Shown here piece after piece: positions 17,152 to 26,474 of a stretch of DNA of 64,000 nt. The stretch is from contig JAFWFV010000026.1 in the NCBI GenBank assembly GCA_017515465.1, forward strand, positions 1 to 64,000. Reading direction: 5' to 3'. A program made the translations under genes and the position numbers. The notes beneath the pieces were generated by a model that did no database searches, was not told the DNA's origin, and saw only the letters and a list, made by a program, of their open reading frames with translations. This DNA is from Clostridiales bacterium. Lineage in GTDB: Bacteria > Bacillota > Clostridia > Saccharofermentanales > Saccharofermentanaceae. How positions within the stretch are numbered: position 1 is the first letter of the stretch; each line of letters begins with the position of its first letter.

Positions 17152-17640
17152 ATGAGTGATATGGACTTCCGTCCGATGAGACGTTTTAAGCAGCAGATCA
17201 GTGAGGAAAAATGCATAGAGATCCTGGAGACTCAGCCCAGAGGCATACTGTCTATGATAGGTGACAATGGATACCCATACGGCATTCCTCTCGATCACTG
17301 GTATTCCGCTTCAGACAATAAACTCTATTTCCATTGTGCAAAGGAAGGTCATAAGCTGGATTCCATCGTTAAGTGTGACAAGGTCAGCTACTGCGTAATG
17401 GATGAGGGATTCCGCCGGGAAGGGGAGTGGGCCCTTAACATTAACAGCGTTGTCGTGTTCGGCAGGATGAAGATAGTCACAGATGAAGACAAAAAACGTG
17501 AGATCTGCTCTAACATAACCCGCAAATTCACTTCTGACGAGGAGTATCTCAAAAAAGAACTTGTCAATGCTTTCCCGAGAGTATGTTGTCTGGAACTTAC
17601 CATCGAGCACATGACAGGGAAACTCGTTAACGAATCTTGA
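17152..17640 (+). CDS. Pyridoxamine 5'-phosphate oxidase-like flavoprotein, NimA type (162 aa)
   Basis: A split-barrel FMN-binding protein. The N-terminal stretch FRPMRRFKQQISEEKCIEIL, followed by GILSMIGDNGYPYGIPLDHWYS and KLYFHCAKEGHKLDSI, matches the family that includes nitroimidazole reductases. It may reduce nitro compounds or quinones, or store flavin; resistance to drugs cannot be inferred. The ATG at 17152 comes 1 base after the stop of the phosphatase and has AGGAG at 17136-17140 inside that gene, so the two are co-expressed. Confidence 0.85.
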   Translation: MSDMDFRPMRRFKQQISEEKCIEILETQPRGILSMIGDNGYPYGIPLDHWYSASDNKLYFHCAKEGHKLDSIVKCDKVSYCVMDEGFRREGEWALNINSVVVFGRMKIVTDEDKKREICSNITRKFTSDEEYLKKELVNAFPRVCCLELTIEHMTGKLVNES

Positions 17641-17714
17641 TTATTATTAACACTTTATACACATGATTTGAGATAAAATATCCTCTAGAGAATCAAATCT
17701 TTTGGAGGTATGAA

Positions 17715-18944
17715 ATGTCTTCGATCAAACAGGAAGCATCCAGATGCCTTAAATGTAAGAATGCCCGCTGTGCGGCGCATTGCCCTGTATCGACTCAGAT
17801 CCCCCTGATCACGGAAATGTTCCTGAACGGTGATATCAGGAAAGCAGGGGAGATGCTGTTCCTCAACAATCCTCTGTCTGCTGTGACATCCGTAATATGT
17901 CCGCATGAGAGGAACTGCACAGGACACTGTGTGCTTGGGATCAAGGGTTCTCCCGTTGAGTTCTACCGTGTTGAGGAGTATATTTTCAGATTCTATCTGG
18001 AGACCATGGATATTCCCGAGATCGAGAAGAACGGGATCAAGGTCGCTGTGGCAGGCGCAGGCCCTGCAGGCATTACAATGTCTCTGCTCCTGCTTCTCAA
18101 AGGTTATGACGTAACCCTGTTCGAATCCCAGGATAACATAGGCGGAGTTCTCAGGTACGGCATTCCGCCTTTCAGGCTGCCCAGGGATCTTCTGGACATG
18201 TACAAAGACATAATGATCAGGATGGGGCTGCATTTCAGGCCTAATACCAGGATAGGTGCGAACATCATGATAGAGGATCTTTTCCCGGACGGATATAAAG
18301 CCATATTCGTATCCACGGGTACCGGCAGACCCAACAAGCTCGGGCTTTTGGGCGAGACCCTGGGTCATGTCCATTTTGCCGTGGACTACCTCAAATCCCC
18401 TGAGGCATTTAATCTGGGAAATAAGGTCGCCATAGTCGGAGCAGGCAATGTTGCCATAGATGCAGCCAGGACTGCGATCAGGCGCGGTCATTCACATGTT
18501 ACGATACTTCACTTTATGGGATATGATGATATGTCTGCAAATCACGACGAGATCGAGATGGCAGAACTGGACGGTGTCGAATTCGTCCATTATGCCCAGG
18601 CTGTCAGGATCCTTGAAGATGCAGTCAGGTGCGTCAGGGTCAGAAAGATAGAGAATGAAGACGGCAGTGTTTCCTTTGAAGAGGACTATACTGAGACTTT
18701 CGATGTGCCTGCCGAATCAGTTATCATTGCCATCGGACAGGGCCCCGGTGCGGATATCAGGACATCGGGAGTAAAACTGACCCAGAAAGGCCTGTTTGAT
18801 GTTAATGAGTGGGGTGAGACGGATACTCCCGGCGTATTTGCTGCAGGAGACATCGTTTCGGGCCCCAAGACAGTTGTGGATGCCGTGGCATTTACAAAGA
18901 AAGTATTTGGCAGGATGGAAGAATATCTGGAAAAGAATGCCTGA
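17715..18944 (+). CDS. GltD-like NAD(P)-dependent oxidoreductase, glutamate synthase small subunit family (409 aa)
   Basis: The N-terminal about 100 residues carry cysteines for two Fe4S4 clusters (CLKCKNARCAAHCP and CPHERNCTGHC). The FAD dinucleotide fold begins VAGAGPAGI, the NAD(P) fold shows VGAGNVAIDAAR, and GVFAAGDIVSGPKTVVDA is the FAD-binding close. It lacks about 50 residues compared with GltD of glutamate synthase, and no large-subunit gene is present in the window. It is probably an NAD(P)H:acceptor reductase; the flavodiiron gene 60 bases downstream is a candidate partner. RBS TTTGGAGGT precedes the ATG. Confidence 0.88.
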   Translation: MSSIKQEASRCLKCKNARCAAHCPVSTQIPLITEMFLNGDIRKAGEMLFLNNPLSAVTSVICPHERNCTGHCVLGIKGSPVEFYRVEEYIFRFYLETMDIPEIEKNGIKVAVAGAGPAGITMSLLLLLKGYDVTLFESQDNIGGVLRYGIPPFRLPRDLLDMYKDIMIRMGLHFRPNTRIGANIMIEDLFPDGYKAIFVSTGTGRPNKLGLLGETLGHVHFAVDYLKSPEAFNLGNKVAIVGAGNVAIDAARTAIRRGHSHVTILHFMGYDDMSANHDEIEMAELDGVEFVHYAQAVRILEDAVRCVRVRKIENEDGSVSFEEDYTETFDVPAESVIIAIGQGPGADIRTSGVKLTQKGLFDVNEWGETDTPGVFAAGDIVSGPKTVVDAVAFTKKVFGRMEEYLEKNA

Positions 18945-19003
18945 CAGTGGAGTATAATAGTCTTACTGGCGGTTATTTAGATTAATATACGGAGGACCAT
19001 AAT

Positions 19004-20797
19004 ATGTTTATCAGCAGCGATATCACCTACATCGGCGTTAACGACCACAATATAGATCTCTTCGAGGGTCAGTACGTTGTGCCCAACGGAATGGCATATA
19101 ATTCCTACGTCATCCTCGATAACAAGGTAGCCGTAATGGATACGGTAGACAGGAATTTTACTCATGAATGGCTTGATAACCTGGACCATGCCCTCAATGG
19201 CAGGAAGCCTGATTATCTGGTCGTCCAGCATATGGAGCCCGATCACTCGGCCAACATAGAGAGTTTCATGAAGAACTATCCCGATGCCACGATCGTATCT
19301 TCCTCCAAGGCTTTTACGATGATGAAGAATTTCTTCGGAACAGAATATGAGGACAGGAGGATCGTTGTTGCAGAAGGCGATACCCTCGAACTCGGAACGC
19401 ATACACTCTCATTTGTTGCTGCTCCTATGGTCCACTGGCCTGAGGTCATCATGACATATGACAGCAAGGACAAGGTATTATTCTCCGCTGACGGATTCGG
19501 CAAGTTCGGAGCTCTTGACGTTGAGGAGGAGTGGGCATGTGAAGCCCGCCGTTACTATATCGGCATTGTCGGTAAATACGGAGCCCAGGTCCAGGCCGTT
19601 CTGAAAAAGGCTGCCAATCTGGATATCGCGATCATCTGCCCTCTGCATGGACCTGTTCTGACGGGAGATCTGACGCCTTATATATCCCTCTACGACACAT
19701 GGTCATCCTATTCCGTTGAGACTGAAGGCATAGCTGTTTTCTATACATCCGTCTACGGACATACAAAAGATGCGGTTATGATGCTGGCAGATAAGCTCAA
19801 GGCTAACGGCTGCCCCAAGGTGGTCGTAAATGACCTGGCCAGGGAAGACATGGCCGAATGCGTCGAGGATGCATTCAGGTACGGACGTATCGTTCTGGCC
19901 ACCACTACATATAATGCCGATATCTTCCCGTTTATGCGTGAATTCATCGAACATCTCACTGAGAGGGGATTCCAGAACAAGACCGTTGCCATGATCGAGA
20001 ACGGATCATGGGCTCCTCAGGCCATCAAGACCATGAGATCCATGCTGGAAAAGTCGAAGAACATCACTTATACGGACAACAACGTCAAGATCATTTCTGC
20101 CCTCAACGATGAGTCCAAGGCTCAGGTGGAGGCGCTGGCAAATGAACTCTGCCAGGACTATCTGGCACAGAAAGAGGACACTGCGAACAAGAATGATCTG
20201 TCTGCCCTGTTCAATATCGGATACGGACTCTACGTCGTTACATCCAATGACGGCAAAAAGGATAACGGTCTCATCGTTAATACCGTTACCCAGGTTACCA
20301 ATACTCCTAACAGGGTAGCTGTTACGATCAACAAGCAGAACTATTCCCATCATGTCATCAAGCAGACCGGCATGATGAACGTCAACTGCCTGTCAGTTGA
20401 GGCTCCGTTCAAGGTGTTCGAAACTTTCGGATTCCAGAGCGGCAGAAATGCAGAAAAGTTTGCCGGCGGCGAGAATAACCTCCGCTCTGACAACGGACTG
20501 ATATTCCTCTCCAAGTACATAAATTCCTTTATGTCACTCAAGGTTGAGGATTATGTCGATCTGGATACCCACGGCATGTTCATCTGTTCCGTTACTGAGG
20601 CACGTGTATTGTCAGACAAGGATACAATGACCTATACATATTATCAGGACAAGGTAAAGCCCAAGCCGGAGACAGAAGGCAAGAAAGGCTATGTATGTAA
20701 GGTCTGCGGATATGTTTATGAAGGCGACGAGCTTCCGGATGACATCGTATGTCCTCTGTGCAAGCATGGAGCCGCAGATTTTGAGCCTATCGGCTGA
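19004..20797 (+). CDS. Four-domain flavodiiron protein: diiron core, flavodoxin, flavin reductase, rubredoxin (597 aa)
   Basis: Residues 1-250 are the metallo-beta-lactamase-like diiron core with H76-x-E78-x-D80-H81 (HMEPDH) and further ligands in VHWPEV, SADGFG and PLHGP. Residues 255-395 are a flavodoxin-like FMN domain (FYTSVYGHTKDAV). Residues about 405-545 are a flavin reductase-type split barrel (NIGYGLYVVTSNDGKKDNG and MMNVNCLSVEAPF). The last 45 residues are a rubredoxin (CKVCGYVYEG and CPLCKHG). The enzyme reduces O2 to water and/or NO to N2O in the cytoplasm. Carrying both flavin reductase and rubredoxin on one chain is uncommon. GGAGG precedes the ATG. A TATAAT at 18953-18958 may give it its own promoter. 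Confidence 0.93.
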   Translation: MFISSDITYIGVNDHNIDLFEGQYVVPNGMAYNSYVILDNKVAVMDTVDRNFTHEWLDNLDHALNGRKPDYLVVQHMEPDHSANIESFMKNYPDATIVSSSKAFTMMKNFFGTEYEDRRIVVAEGDTLELGTHTLSFVAAPMVHWPEVIMTYDSKDKVLFSADGFGKFGALDVEEEWACEARRYYIGIVGKYGAQVQAVLKKAANLDIAIICPLHGPVLTGDLTPYISLYDTWSSYSVETEGIAVFYTSVYGHTKDAVMMLADKLKANGCPKVVVNDLAREDMAECVEDAFRYGRIVLATTTYNADIFPFMREFIEHLTERGFQNKTVAMIENGSWAPQAIKTMRSMLEKSKNITYTDNNVKIISALNDESKAQVEALANELCQDYLAQKEDTANKNDLSALFNIGYGLYVVTSNDGKKDNGLIVNTVTQVTNTPNRVAVTINKQNYSHHVIKQTGMMNVNCLSVEAPFKVFETFGFQSGRNAEKFAGGENNLRSDNGLIFLSKYINSFMSLKVEDYVDLDTHGMFICSVTEARVLSDKDTMTYTYYQDKVKPKPETEGKKGYVCKVCGYVYEGDELPDDIVCPLCKHGAADFEPIG

Positions 20798-20803
20798 TGT
20801 GAA

Positions 20804-20824
20804 ACAGGAGGAGGGGGCATTTTG
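20804..20824 (+). promoter_or_regulatory. RBS that fixes a TTG start for the HD-GYP receptor
   Basis: An unusually strong purine tract with GGAGGAGGGGG precedes TTG at 20822-20824. Downstream ATG codons come after the signal peptide, so the TTG is the likely start. Confidence 0.7.
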
Positions 20825-23800
20825 AACAGTACCATATTACGCAGAATATGTTCCCTGGCGGTAACGGTCAGTTTTGTTTCCATGTTTGCCATGGGAATAT
20901 CGGCTGAGGATTCACAATATCAGCCGTCATTTGATCCTACTGACCGGAATGCAAACTACGGAGCGGTTCTGTATGACAATACTAACGGACTCCCCACATC
21001 TGAGGCAAATGACATTACACAGACGTCAGACGGTGCACTGTGGATCGGCAGTTACAGCGGTCTTATCCGTTTTGACGGCTCTCACTTCGAGAGGATGGAT
21101 TCAACGGTAGGCATCACCAGTGTTACGACACTCCATGCTGACAGCAGGGACAGGATCTGGATCGGTACAAACGATAACGGCGTCGTCCTTTTCTACAACA
21201 ACGGACTGGTCAAATACGGTATCGAAGACGGACTCAGGTCAATATCTATCAGATCCATCGTTGAGGATCACAGCGGCAATATCTACGTAGGAACAACAAA
21301 GGGTATCGTCGGATTTACTCCTGATGGCACTCTGGTTGATATCGACTCCGCTGATATCAATGATGCCTATATCAGACAGCTCGTGGTGGGTGAGGATAAT
21401 GTGGTCTACGGCATCACGCTCAACGGTTCTGTAGTTACACTCTCGGATCTGGCAGTTACCAGCTTCCACAGCCATACTGAATTAGCTGACGATGGTGCCA
21501 ACATCAGATCGATACTGCCTGATTCGGATAATCCGGGATATGTATATCTTGGTGATGAGCATTCAGAGATCTATCACGTAAAGCTGGGAGAGAAGATCGA
21601 TATAGCCCACTCCTTGCCGGTTGCCCCTCTGGCACATGTCAATTCCATCGACAGGATCGGTGACAAGCTCTGGATATGCAGTGATGATGGTATCGGAGTC
21701 ATGGATATCGCAACGAGGCATCTGAGCGTTATCAGTAACATTCCGATGCAGAATTCCATCGAGAACATGATGATCGATTATCAGGGCAACTACTGGTTCA
21801 CGTCGTCCCGCCAGGGTCTGATGAAGATCGTTCCCAACCAGTTTGTTGACGTTTTCAGCAGATGCAATGTTGAACCTTCAGTAGTAAATACGACATGTCT
21901 ATATGACGGGAAGCTCTTTGTAGGAACTGATACCGGACTTGTTGTGATCTCAGGAGGAAAACAGCTTCATGATCTGCCTTTTGACCATGCCAGAAAAGCC
22001 TCGGGTGAGGATCTTGACTGGTTCGATCTGATCCAGGTGCTGAAAGGGGTCAAGATCAGATCAATTGTTAAGGATAATGAAGGCAACATGTGGATATCGA
22101 CCTTCGGATCCCAGGGCCTGCTCTGCTTTGACGGCCGTGAACTTGTATGTTATGACATGGATTCAGGTATGCCTTCCGAAAGGGTCAGAACGGTGATCGA
22201 GCTTTCTGACGGTTCTTATGCCGTGGCTTGTACAGGTGGTGTAGTCAGGATCAATGACGGTGCCATAACTGATATATATGACAGGGACAGGGGTATCAGC
22301 ATTAACGAAGTTCTCACTGTGTGCGAAGCAAAGAACGGAGATATACTTGTGGGTACTGACGGCGGAGGATTAGACGTGATCAGTCCTGACGGCAGCATCA
22401 GGCACATAGGTGTATCCGACGGGCTGTCATCCGAAGTAATAATGAGGATCAAAGCCGATTCCACAGAGAATGTATACTGGCTCGTTACCAGTAATTCTAT
22501 CTCCTATCTCGATAGTGACTACAATGTCCATACGGTCAGCAATTTCACGTATTCCAATAATTTCGACCTCTACGAGAACAGGACCGGATATCTGTGGGTG
22601 CTCAGCAGCAACGGTATCTATGTCGTCCCGAAGAGTGAATTGTTTGCCAATGAGACGATATCTCCGGTGTTCTACAACATGGATAATGGAATGTCATGCA
22701 TTACCACATCCAATTCCTACAGTGAGATCACTGATTCTGGAGACCTTTATATTTCTGGAACCACCGGTGTTTCCAGGGTCAATGTCAACAGCAAGATGGT
22801 GGATGTTCTGTCTCTTAAGATGAACGTGCCTTATATCGAAGCTGACGGGGAACTGCTCTTTGCAGGTGAAGACGGATCCTTCAGGATCGACTCGTCTGTT
22901 CAGAGGATAACCATCTATCCTTTCGTTTATACATATTCGCTGGTAAATCCCCAGATCTCCTACAGGCTCGATGGTCAGGAGGCAGAAGGTACCACGGCGA
23001 GCTGCAGTGATCTTTCTCCTGTGGTATTTACCAATCTCAAGGGCGGAGAATACTCCTTTGAGATGAAGCTGACTAATCCCGCAGGTGCATATGAGAGTGA
23101 TTATGCCGTCAAGATAGTCAAGGAAAAGGCTTTCCATGAATATGTAGCCTTCTATATTATTATTGCCTTGATGGTGATCGGAGTGGTAGCGCTTCTCGTC
23201 AGCCTTATTTTCCGCGGACAGATCAGAAAGTATGAGAAGAGGGCGGAGGAGAACAAGAAACTCATCCGTGAGATCACAGAGGCTTTTGCAAAGACGATAG
23301 ATATGAAGGACAAGTATACGAACGGCCATTCCTCGAGAGTTGCCGAGTATACCGTAAAACTTGCCCGTGAACTGGGCTACGATGAGGAGACACTGGAGAA
23401 GTACCGCAACATAGCTCTTCTCCATGACATCGGCAAGATAGGCATTCCCATGGAGGTGCTGAATAAGAACGGCAAGCTCACTGACGAGGAATATGCCTGC
23501 ATCAAGTCTCATACGACACTTGGTCACGACGTTCTAAACGGCATCAGCATCATGCCTGAACTGTCGATCGGCGCCGGGTCCCACCATGAACGTCCTGACG
23601 GAAAGGGTTATCCCGAAGGCCTCAAGGGTGATGAGATACCCAGAGTCGCACAGATCATTGCAGTTGCAGATACCTTCGATGCGATGTATTCAGACAGGCC
23701 TTACCGTAAGAGAATGAACTTCGACAAGGCAGTATCGATCATCAAGGACGTATCAGGAACTCAGCTTACTGCAGATGTTGTAGATGCTTTCCTGAGGCTT

Positions 23801-23902
23801 GTAGACAAGGGAGAGTTCCGCGCACCTGATGATGTAGGCGGCGGAACCTTCGATGATATCAACAACATCCACAAGAAGTTTGATGAGGGCGGAAAGTCTT
23901 AG
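20822..23902 (+). CDS. Beta-propeller receptor with HD-GYP output domain (1026 aa)
   Basis: Architecture: signal peptide (1-28), about twelve two-component-propeller blades (LWIGSYSGLIRFDG, IWIGTNDNGVVLF, ILVGTDGGGLDVI and others), a Y_Y_Y domain (about 690-760), one membrane helix (about 775-797) and a cytoplasmic HD-GYP domain (about 825-1010). The HD dyad (H868-D869 in LLHDIGKIGIP) and the HHERPDGKGYP signature are intact, so it is a predicted cyclic-di-GMP phosphodiesterase. Reg_prop/Y_Y_Y sensors are best known from Bacteroidetes hybrid two-component systems that bind carbohydrates; here the histidine kinase is replaced by HD-GYP. The stop codon overlaps, on opposite strands, the stop codon of the next gene. 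Confidence 0.9.
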   Translation: MNSTILRRICSLAVTVSFVSMFAMGISAEDSQYQPSFDPTDRNANYGAVLYDNTNGLPTSEANDITQTSDGALWIGSYSGLIRFDGSHFERMDSTVGITSVTTLHADSRDRIWIGTNDNGVVLFYNNGLVKYGIEDGLRSISIRSIVEDHSGNIYVGTTKGIVGFTPDGTLVDIDSADINDAYIRQLVVGEDNVVYGITLNGSVVTLSDLAVTSFHSHTELADDGANIRSILPDSDNPGYVYLGDEHSEIYHVKLGEKIDIAHSLPVAPLAHVNSIDRIGDKLWICSDDGIGVMDIATRHLSVISNIPMQNSIENMMIDYQGNYWFTSSRQGLMKIVPNQFVDVFSRCNVEPSVVNTTCLYDGKLFVGTDTGLVVISGGKQLHDLPFDHARKASGEDLDWFDLIQVLKGVKIRSIVKDNEGNMWISTFGSQGLLCFDGRELVCYDMDSGMPSERVRTVIELSDGSYAVACTGGVVRINDGAITDIYDRDRGISINEVLTVCEAKNGDILVGTDGGGLDVISPDGSIRHIGVSDGLSSEVIMRIKADSTENVYWLVTSNSISYLDSDYNVHTVSNFTYSNNFDLYENRTGYLWVLSSNGIYVVPKSELFANETISPVFYNMDNGMSCITTSNSYSEITDSGDLYISGTTGVSRVNVNSKMVDVLSLKMNVPYIEADGELLFAGEDGSFRIDSSVQRITIYPFVYTYSLVNPQISYRLDGQEAEGTTASCSDLSPVVFTNLKGGEYSFEMKLTNPAGAYESDYAVKIVKEKAFHEYVAFYIIIALMVIGVVALLVSLIFRGQIRKYEKRAEENKKLIREITEAFAKTIDMKDKYTNGHSSRVAEYTVKLARELGYDEETLEKYRNIALLHDIGKIGIPMEVLNKNGKLTDEEYACIKSHTTLGHDVLNGISIMPELSIGAGSHHERPDGKGYPEGLKGDEIPRVAQIIAVADTFDAMYSDRPYRKRMNFDKAVSIIKDVSGTQLTADVVDAFLRLVDKGEFRAPDDVGGGTFDDINNIHKKFDEGGKS

Positions 23903-24642
23903 CCATCTAATACTGTTGTTTCAGGCTGGGGACATGTGCTTTCGTCGGCATAGAGCACGCAGATCCCCGTGTCTCTGTGGTATTCGATGTAATTGCCCTT
24001 ATCGTTTTCTATGTGCCTGACGGTTCCGTCATCTGTTCCTTCGGGGAGTTCTATTTCTGCATCAGGATCGTAGTTATAACACAGATAAGCTCTGACACCG
24101 AACGAATCGAGCATTATCCCGTCAAACTGCTGTTCTGTCATCCTGATCAGATAGATCATGACCTCGTGGTCGCCGTCATCATCCTTATTGGGTACTATCT
24201 TCGAAGCTTCGACACCTGTATTGAAATAACTGCCGTACTGTGAGCCATCATCGAAGAGTGCGAGACCGGCCATGGCTTTGCCCAGGTATTTGAGGTCGCA
24301 CAGGCTGTATTTCTGTTCGTATAGTTCCTCTGCCATCTTTCTTACTGCAGGATCTTCCACCTGATCAGGCAGAAGGGGGATATAACCTGCTCCCTGAGCC
24401 TCATCTGCTATTCCGAAATTACAGGTTGAGACAAACTGAGAACCGTCACCGTCGTCAATATGGTATACGGACGTGTCTGATGTTTCTGCAGTTGTGCTGT
24501 CAGTGATGACATCCGGTTCCGACGGTATAGTGATGGAGGTGACGGATGAGGTCTCGCTTGTATATTCCTGCTTTATACCTGTGCATCCTGTCAGCATCAT
24601 ACCTGCAATAAGCACCATGATCATCGTGTGTCTGCTTTTCAT
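23899..24642 (-). CDS. Hypothetical lipoprotein (247 aa), only minus-strand protein gene
   Basis: The gene reads right to left. A signal peptide ends in MLTGC, giving a diacylglycerol-anchored lipoprotein. A Ser/Thr/Glu linker follows (about 25-55) and the rest has no recognised domain; it contains QQFDGIMLDSFGVRAYLCYNYD and ends VLYADESTCPQPE. AAGGAG (minus strand, 24652-24657) lies 9 bases before the ATG. Its TAA stop at 23899-23901 overlaps the TAG stop of the HD-GYP gene at 23900-23902, so both transcripts must run into each other's coding DNA or end inside it. Confidence 0.75.
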   Translation of the reverse strand: MKSRHTMIMVLIAGMMLTGCTGIKQEYTSETSSVTSITIPSEPDVITDSTTAETSDTSVYHIDDGDGSQFVSTCNFGIADEAQGAGYIPLLPDQVEDPAVRKMAEELYEQKYSLCDLKYLGKAMAGLALFDDGSQYGSYFNTGVEASKIVPNKDDDGDHEVMIYLIRMTEQQFDGIMLDSFGVRAYLCYNYDPDAEIELPEGTDDGTVRHIENDKGNYIEYHRDTGICVLYADESTCPQPETTVLDG

Positions 24643-24833
24643 TGTCTTGTTCTCCTTGATCAGCTTGATGATCTCATATTACATGTGTGATGTGTTTGTT
24701 CTGCAATTGAGATGTGTACAAGTTGTAAAATTTTGATTTTTATTTATTGGATTACTCGTGCCGTTGTGACATTGAAATAAAACTGATGTTGTGATAATTT
24801 AGTCAAGGAATATATATTTGAGGTACCATTTTA
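24643..24833. other. Divergent intergenic region
   Basis: This AT-rich stretch separates the minus-strand lipoprotein gene and the plus-strand leucine-rich gene. On the plus strand an extended -10 TGTGATAAT (24790-24798) with TTGAAA or TTGTGA upstream (spacer 15 or 23) is a possible promoter. On the minus strand a TG-TAATAT with TTGCAG upstream is possible. None is strong. Confidence 0.35.
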
Positions 24834-26375
24834 ATGATAAAAGCACATAGAAAATCAAAACCAATGCCCCCGCTGGCAAAGGCGTTATGGGTATTGTTTG
24901 GCGTAATAATGGCAGCTGCAGGCGTTGGGGCCTGCATCTTCTGCACACTGGTCCTGGCCGGACACAAGGGTAACATAGGCCAGTGCAAGTGGGAACTCGA
25001 TGAGACGGGAACACTGGTCATCAGCGGTCAGGGTTCTACCTCCGGTGTAGCGGATATGACCATCGGTGTTACCAAGATCAGCCGTGACGACATTCTCCGC
25101 GTTGAGATCAGGGAGGGCGTAACTGATATCCCTGCCAAGGCTTTTGACGGCTGTGATTTCCTTCAGTACGTATCCATCCCGTCTTCTGTTGAGACAATAG
25201 GCGATTATGCCTTTACCAGATGCGGCAATCTTGCTGCCATCGAGGTATCTCCCAATAATCAGAACTACTGCTCCATCGACGGTGATCTTTACGATAAGAA
25301 CGTTACAAAGCTGATAACATATGCTTCCGGCAAGGAGGAGGTTACTGAGTATACTTTCCCTGAGACTGTAACATCAGTAGGCAATGAGGCTTTCCATTCA
25401 TCTATCTATCTGCAGACCGTCAATATCGGCAAGGATATCTCTGATCTGGGCAATTTCGCGTTCTACGACTGCTGGAACCTGGCTAATGTGAACCTCGATC
25501 CCGAGAACGCATATTATCTTTCTGATGAAAATGTATTATATAACCCTAATAAGACAGAGCTTATCTACTATGCTCCCGGCAACATCAACACAGAGTTCAA
25601 AGTTCCCGGTACGGTCAGGGTCATCTCTAACGGCGCATTCTGCAATGCGGCCTATCTCGAGAACATCACGCTCCCCAGCAAGCTCAAGAGGATCGGAACT
25701 GCTGCATTCAGCGGATGCAGCATGCTCGGATCGCTTCAGATCCCTGAGGAGTGCCTGCATATCGGAGACGGTATCCTGGCATACTGCGGCAATCTGGCCA
25801 GTGTCAGCCTGCCTTCAGGAATGGATTCGATCCCCAGGAACATGTTCTGGGGCTGCACTTCCATAACGGATATCGACATCCCTGATGGTGTTACATCTAT
25901 AGGTGATGGAGCTTTCGCATGCTGCAGGTCACTTGTAAGTATCGATATTCCCGCTGAGGTTATTTCAATAGGCAACAACGCCTTCGGTTTCTGCGACTGT
26001 CTGACATCCGTCGATCTGCCTGATGGCATAGACAAGATTGACGATTATGCGTTCAGCAACTGCTCAGGACTCACTGAGATCGTGATACCCGCAAATGTTG
26101 CGTCCATTGGGTATGCATCATTCAGAGGATGTACAGGTCTTACTGAGGTTACTGTACCCGATACGGTTGCATCCATCGGAGATTATGCATTCTACGGCTG
26201 TTCCAACATCAGGTCTTTCACGATCGGTTCGGGAGTAAAGAGCATCGGAATAGGTGCATTTAACGGATGCACCGCACTTTCTGACGTATCTCTGGCATCA
26301 GGCCAGGCCGGTTGGGACAAGATCTCCGTCGGCAAGGAAAATGAGCCTCTTACGGCAGCAGTAAAGTCCAAATAA
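24834..26375 (+). CDS. BspA-like leucine-rich repeat (LRR_5) surface protein (513 aa)
   Basis: An N-terminal signal-anchor helix (about residues 14-42) leads to an ectodomain made of about 15-18 repeats of about 23 residues with the pattern I-x-x-xAF-x-x-C-x-x-L-x-x-V-x-I-P (for example VTSIGDGAFACC and LTSVDLPDGIDKI). The repeat region starts near residue 90 after a beta-rich domain (CKWELDETGTLVISGQG). Such proteins bind host or carbohydrate ligands or are structural cell-surface solenoids. No lipobox or LPxTG motif is seen, so attachment is by the N-terminal helix. The next gene is topoisomerase, 99 bases on. Confidence 0.88.
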   Translation: MIKAHRKSKPMPPLAKALWVLFGVIMAAAGVGACIFCTLVLAGHKGNIGQCKWELDETGTLVISGQGSTSGVADMTIGVTKISRDDILRVEIREGVTDIPAKAFDGCDFLQYVSIPSSVETIGDYAFTRCGNLAAIEVSPNNQNYCSIDGDLYDKNVTKLITYASGKEEVTEYTFPETVTSVGNEAFHSSIYLQTVNIGKDISDLGNFAFYDCWNLANVNLDPENAYYLSDENVLYNPNKTELIYYAPGNINTEFKVPGTVRVISNGAFCNAAYLENITLPSKLKRIGTAAFSGCSMLGSLQIPEECLHIGDGILAYCGNLASVSLPSGMDSIPRNMFWGCTSITDIDIPDGVTSIGDGAFACCRSLVSIDIPAEVISIGNNAFGFCDCLTSVDLPDGIDKIDDYAFSNCSGLTEIVIPANVASIGYASFRGCTGLTEVTVPDTVASIGDYAFYGCSNIRSFTIGSGVKSIGIGAFNGCTALSDVSLASGQAGWDKISVGKENEPLTAAVKSK

Positions 26376-26405
26376 TCCTTGATATATCAGGCTTGTTCAA
26401 TAAAG

Positions 26406-26434
26406 CCTTTACATAGTAAAGGTTATGTTATAAT
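26406..26434 (+). promoter_or_regulatory. Topoisomerase operon promoter with overlapping palindrome
   Basis: TTTACA (26408-26413), a short spacer of 15 and a perfect extended -10 TGTTATAAT (26426-26434). The -35 is inside a perfect inverted repeat CCTTTAC-ATA-GTAAAGG (26406-26422), which could be an operator or the stem of a weak terminator for the preceding gene. Confidence 0.5.
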
Positions 26435-26474
26435 TATCTCTAGATTGTTTGTTTATGGGGGTTTTAATTGATCC

